Below are positions 61,226 through 64,000 of a stretch of 64,000 nucleotides of DNA, piece by piece (the first letter of the stretch is position 1; every line of letters begins with the position of its first letter). The notes under the pieces were generated by a model. That model made no database searches. It was not told where the DNA came from and saw only the letters and a list, made by a program, of their open reading frames with translations. Origin of the DNA: Halorussus pelagicus (GTDB lineage: Archaea > Halobacteriota > Halobacteria > Halobacteriales > Haladaptataceae). Location: the NCBI RefSeq assembly GCF_004087835.1, contig NZ_CP035119.1:1612001-1676000 (forward strand), in the 5' to 3' direction. The position numbers and the translations under genes are program-made.

Positions 61226-63039
61226 CGACCGTGGGCGAATACTGCGAGACGCCCGCCGAACACGCCGAGTCGGCGACGCTCCACGCTGTTTTGAACTGTT
61301 ACCTGCGCGAGACCGACGCCGGAACGTACGAAGCGACCGCACCGTCCGGTATCGACGCGCCGGACGGTGTCGTCCGACTCGAACTTCCCGAACAGGACGC
61401 GACGGTGGTCGCCCCGCTCCGGTACCGGTCGGCGACCGGACGCCACCTCTTCGAACTTCCCGCGTACACCCTCGACGGGGAGTCGCCGACCTCGCTCGAC
61501 GCCGGGACGCTCGCGGCGCTCGTGCGCCGCGAACTCGCGCTTGGAACGCCGGGCGCGGACCTGACGGAGGGGACCGACCTGCTCCGGCGGGTCTTCGCGT
61601 CCCGTCGGGCCACCGAGCGGTTCGTCCGGGACCGCGAGTGGGACATTCCCGCCGACCTCGCACCCGAGTTCATCGAGACCGAGCAGTCGCTGGTCTACGG
61701 CCACCAGATGCACCCGACGCCCAAGAGCCGCGAGGGAGTCGCCGACCACGAGGTGCCGACCTACGCTCCCGAACTCGGCGGCGAGTTCCGCCTGCGGTAC
61801 TTCGCCGCGGACCCGGCCGTCGTCACCGACCTGTCGGCGCGTCCGGAGAGCGCCGCCGAGTGGGTCGCGTCCGCGCTCCGCGAGAGTGACGCCGACCTGC
61901 CGCCGGAGGCCGCCGACGCGCTCAACGCGGGTCGGGTCCTCGTCCCGACCCACCCGTGGCAGGCCGACTACCTCGCCGCCGAACCGCACGTCGAGGCGGC
62001 GCTGAAGTCCGGTCGCCTCGACGACCTCGGGCAGTTCGGGCCGACGTTCTACCCGACTTCCTCGGTTCGGACGCTCTGGAGTCCGGACGCGCCCTTCATG
62101 GTCAAGGGGTCGCTCGCGGTCCAGATTACCAACTCCGAGCGCACGACCAAGCGGGCGGAACTCCGTCAGGGCGTCCTCGCCTCCCGCCTCGTGGACGCCG
62201 AGTTCGGCGACCTGCTGGCCGAGCGGTTCCCGCGGTTCACCATCGTGGAGGACCCGGCGGCGCTCGCGCTCGACATCGGGGAGGATTCCGAGTCCGGGTT
62301 CGAGACGGTCCTGCGCGAGAACCCCTTCCGCGGCGCGGACGCCGAGCGAGTCGCGCCCGTCGCGGCGCTCTGTCAGGACCGACCGGACGGTCCCTCCCTG
62401 CTCGCGCGCGTCGTCCGGCGACTCGCCGCCGACGAGGGCCGACCGGAAGAAGAGGCGGCCCGCGAGTGGTTCCGGAAGTATCTCGCGGTGACACTCCGCC
62501 CGACGCTCTGGTCGTACTTCGAACTCGGCGTCGGGTTCGAGGCCCACCAGCAGAACACGCTGGTCGAACTCGACAGCGACGGCTGGCCGACTGCGGGCTA
62601 CTACCGGGACAACGAGGGGTTCTACTTCCCCGAGTCGAGATACGACCGAGTCGAGGAGTGGGTCCCCGGACTCCGCGAGCAGGTCGATATGGTCTGTGCC
62701 GACGACGTGGCCGACGAGTGTATTCGGTACTACACCGTCGTCAACAACGCCTTCGGCGTTGTGAACGCCCTCGGCGTCGCGGGACTCACCGACGAGACGG
62801 CGCTCCTCGAAGACCTCCGGGCGGAACTGTCGTCGCTCGCGGAGTACGAACCGCCCGAGTCGTCGCTCGTCTCGGCGCTCCTCGAACGCCGTCGGATTCC
62901 CTGCAAGGCGAACCTCCTCACCCGGTTCGAGGGCCGCGACGAGTTGGCCTTCGACCTCGAAAACGAGTCGGTCTACGTCGATATCGACAACCCGCTCGTG
63001 ACGCGACTCGACGCGGCCAGCGGGAGGGAGGACCGATGA
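61222..63039 (+). CDS. NIS siderophore synthetase, IucA/IucC family (second)
   Basis: The 605-residue enzyme has the family blocks YGHQMHPTPKSREGV and TYAPELGGEFRLRYF, LVPTHPWQADYL, SSVRTLWSPDAPFMVKGSLA with VQITNSERTTKRAELRQG, FELGVGFEAHQQNTLVELDS and the C-terminal ANLLTRF and VDIDNPL. ATG 61222 is preferred over 61123 because a GGAGGTGA Shine-Dalgarno lies 7 nt ahead and because the extra 33 residues are Arg/Cys/His-rich and non-conserved. It is divergent from the first synthetase across an iron-controlled region and overlaps the RraA-like gene by ATGA. The product and acyl/amine substrates are not predictable. Confidence 0.9.
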   Translation: MTTVGEYCETPAEHAESATLHAVLNCYLRETDAGTYEATAPSGIDAPDGVVRLELPEQDATVVAPLRYRSATGRHLFELPAYTLDGESPTSLDAGTLAALVRRELALGTPGADLTEGTDLLRRVFASRRATERFVRDREWDIPADLAPEFIETEQSLVYGHQMHPTPKSREGVADHEVPTYAPELGGEFRLRYFAADPAVVTDLSARPESAAEWVASALRESDADLPPEAADALNAGRVLVPTHPWQADYLAAEPHVEAALKSGRLDDLGQFGPTFYPTSSVRTLWSPDAPFMVKGSLAVQITNSERTTKRAELRQGVLASRLVDAEFGDLLAERFPRFTIVEDPAALALDIGEDSESGFETVLRENPFRGADAERVAPVAALCQDRPDGPSLLARVVRRLAADEGRPEEEAAREWFRKYLAVTLRPTLWSYFELGVGFEAHQQNTLVELDSDGWPTAGYYRDNEGFYFPESRYDRVEEWVPGLREQVDMVCADDVADECIRYYTVVNNAFGVVNALGVAGLTDETALLEDLRAELSSLAEYEPPESSLVSALLERRRIPCKANLLTRFEGRDELAFDLENESVYVDIDNPLVTRLDAASGREDR

Positions 63040-63707
63040 TTGGCGACATCGACCGCCCCGACGACGAGCAGTTGCGCGCCCTAGAGCGAGTTGACCCGAA
63101 CGAACTCGGCCATCACAAACACTTCGGCCACTCCTCGCCGGAGATTCAGTTCATGGGCACCGCTCCGTCGGGTGAACTGGTCGGAACGGCGGTGACCGTC
63201 AGGATTCCGCCGGTCGATGGGACGATGGTACACAAAGCAATCGAACTGGCCGGGCCGACCGATGTTCTCGTCATCGAGATGGGCGGCCACGAGACGAACG
63301 CACCGTGGGGTGCGGTCACGACCCACGCGGCCGTCGCTAACGGCGCGAGAGGCGTCGTCATCGACGGTGCCGTGACCGACACCGCCGAGATAACCGAGGT
63401 CGGGTTCCCCGTCTTCGCGCGGGCGCGGACCAACAGAACGGTCCAGCGCCTGAGCGAGAGTTTGGGCGGCGACGTTAACGTCCCGGTGCAGGTCGGCGGC
63501 GCGGTGGTCCGGCCGGGAGATGTCGCCATCGGCAACGACGACGGAGTGGTGTTCGTCCCGCGCGAAGAAATCGACGAGACCGTCGGGCGCTACGCGCGGG
63601 GCGACGGTGCGGAAGCCGAACTCATCGAGCGCCTGTACGACGGCGAGTCGCTGGCGGACATCTCAGGCGCGAACGACCGAATCGCCGAACTGGAAGACGG
63701 ACGCTGA
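63036..63707 (+). CDS. RraA/HMG-aldolase family protein in the siderophore operon
   Basis: The 223-residue protein belongs to the RraA/demethylmenaquinone methyltransferase-like fold used by class II 4-hydroxy-4-methyl-2-oxoglutarate aldolases and oxaloacetate decarboxylases: FGHSSPEIQFMGTAPSGELV, VDGTMVHKAIELAGPTDVLV, VIEMGGHETNAPWGAVTTHA, then GARGVVIDGAVTDTAEITEV. In the canonical motif the two residues after DGAV are Arg-Asp; here they are Thr-Asp, so the catalytic Arg is replaced. The gene overlaps the synthetase as ATGA and is probably co-translated, so a role in supplying or modifying a siderophore building block is plausible. Regulation of RNase E cannot apply, as archaea lack the standard target. 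Confidence 0.8.
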   Translation: MIGDIDRPDDEQLRALERVDPNELGHHKHFGHSSPEIQFMGTAPSGELVGTAVTVRIPPVDGTMVHKAIELAGPTDVLVIEMGGHETNAPWGAVTTHAAVANGARGVVIDGAVTDTAEITEVGFPVFARARTNRTVQRLSESLGGDVNVPVQVGGAVVRPGDVAIGNDDGVVFVPREEIDETVGRYARGDGAEAELIERLYDGESLADISGANDRIAELEDGR

Positions 63708-63737
63708 GAGACGCCTCGCGGTAAGTTTCCCCCTCTA

Positions 63738-63743
63738 TTTTTT
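63738..63743 (+). terminator. T-tract terminator of the second NIS operon
   Basis: CTATTTTTTAC, six T in a row, lies 31 nt past the RraA-like stop and between convergent genes. Confidence 0.55.
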
Positions 63744-63775
63744 ACAGTCGCGGGTCGGGCAGACGGCGAGACTGC

Positions 63776-64000
63776 TCACCGAGCGCCGTCGGTCGCCAGC
63801 GGATTCTGCACCGTCGTCCGTCGGTAGTTGTCTTCGTCGCGGAACCACGTCTCGGTCATCGACATGTGTCCGATTCGGTCGGCGAACAGCGACTCGCGGT
63901 CCGACCGAACGCGCGACTCGGGCACGCTGTCGTCCGCGGCGAGTCGCTCGAAGACGCGCTCGCACCGCTCGCGGACCAGCGACCAGCAGTCCCCTGCGGC
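63776..64000 (-). CDS. Probable third NIS siderophore synthetase, C-terminal end only
   Basis: The last 74 residues of a protein enter from the right edge on the minus strand and end with a TGA at 63776-63778. They include CWSLVRERCERVFERLAADD and, at the end, ETWFRDEDNYRRTTVQNPLA. IucA/IucC proteins close with a methionine/arginine-bearing strand followed by an NPL motif, as in both full synthetases nearby, so I infer a third family member. The evidence is one short end, and an unrelated protein cannot be excluded. It converges on the RraA-like gene. Confidence 0.45.
   Translation of the reverse strand, partial: AAGDCWSLVRERCERVFERLAADDSVPESRVRSDRESLFADRIGHMSMTETWFRDEDNYRRTTVQNPLATDGAR

Overview
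The window comes from a haloarchaeon (class Halobacteria). The DNA is GC-rich, the proteins are acidic and Asp/Glu-rich, and many promoters are short TATA elements 25-30 bp ahead of the start codon (leaderless mRNAs). Secreted proteins carry twin-arginine lipoprotein signals or a PGF-CTERM tail. There is a thermosome, an archaeal CCA-adding enzyme, a CbaDBA-type ba3 oxidase and an intron-containing tRNA. The genus cannot be fixed from the sequence alone.

Layout. 1-2.5 kb: a MacB-like ABC system (permease cut by the edge, ATPase, secreted CARDB-like accessory protein). 2.8-12.3 kb: housekeeping and accessory genes (MFS transporter, amidohydrolase, 2-keto-3-deoxygluconate kinase, zinc-finger mini-protein, PGF-CTERM surface protein, Lpd-like flavoprotein, YHS protein). 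12.7-17.3 kb: an orphan FlaD/E-domain protein, an HNH nuclease and a large PAS/GAF histidine kinase. 17.4-24.5 kb: a respiratory module, in which a CcoI-like copper P-type ATPase and a SafE-type membrane protein face the cbaD-cbaB-cbaA oxidase genes. 24.9-26.7 kb: a CAT-anticodon tRNA with an intron, tRNA-Asn and the CCA-adding enzyme. 26.8-38.6 kb: a two-domain metzincin lipoprotein, a low-GC patch with a decayed gene, an M29 aminopeptidase, a CNNM/CBS protein, valS, a Tat lipoprotein in an AT-rich island, 6-phosphogluconate dehydrogenase, a DJ-1 protein, a membrane-anchored ferredoxin and a MATE pump. 38.6-41.1 kb: tRNA-Arg, ilvA, ridA, a small membrane protein and tRNA-Ser. 41.1-47.2 kb: the phosphate operon pstS-C-A-B-phoU. 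47.5-54.1 kb: a thermosome subunit, an ornithine cyclodeaminase/alanine dehydrogenase family enzyme and alaS.

54.2-64 kb is the most distinctive part: an iron/siderophore locus. Two full NIS (IucA/IucC-type) siderophore synthetases diverge from a shared control region, and a probable third is cut by the right edge. Around them are a siderophore-type ABC ATPase, a Tat-lipoprotein substrate-binding protein, an exporter-type ABC protein and an RraA-family protein overlapping the second synthetase by ATGA. Five near-identical 18-bp palindromes (TTTAGG-N4-CCTAAA core) lie at the promoters of these genes and look like operators of a DtxR/Idr-type iron repressor. At three of the promoters a short leader ORF begins where a leaderless transcript should start and ends at, or 1 nt before, the start codon of the first structural gene. 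The permease expected for the importer is not in the window.
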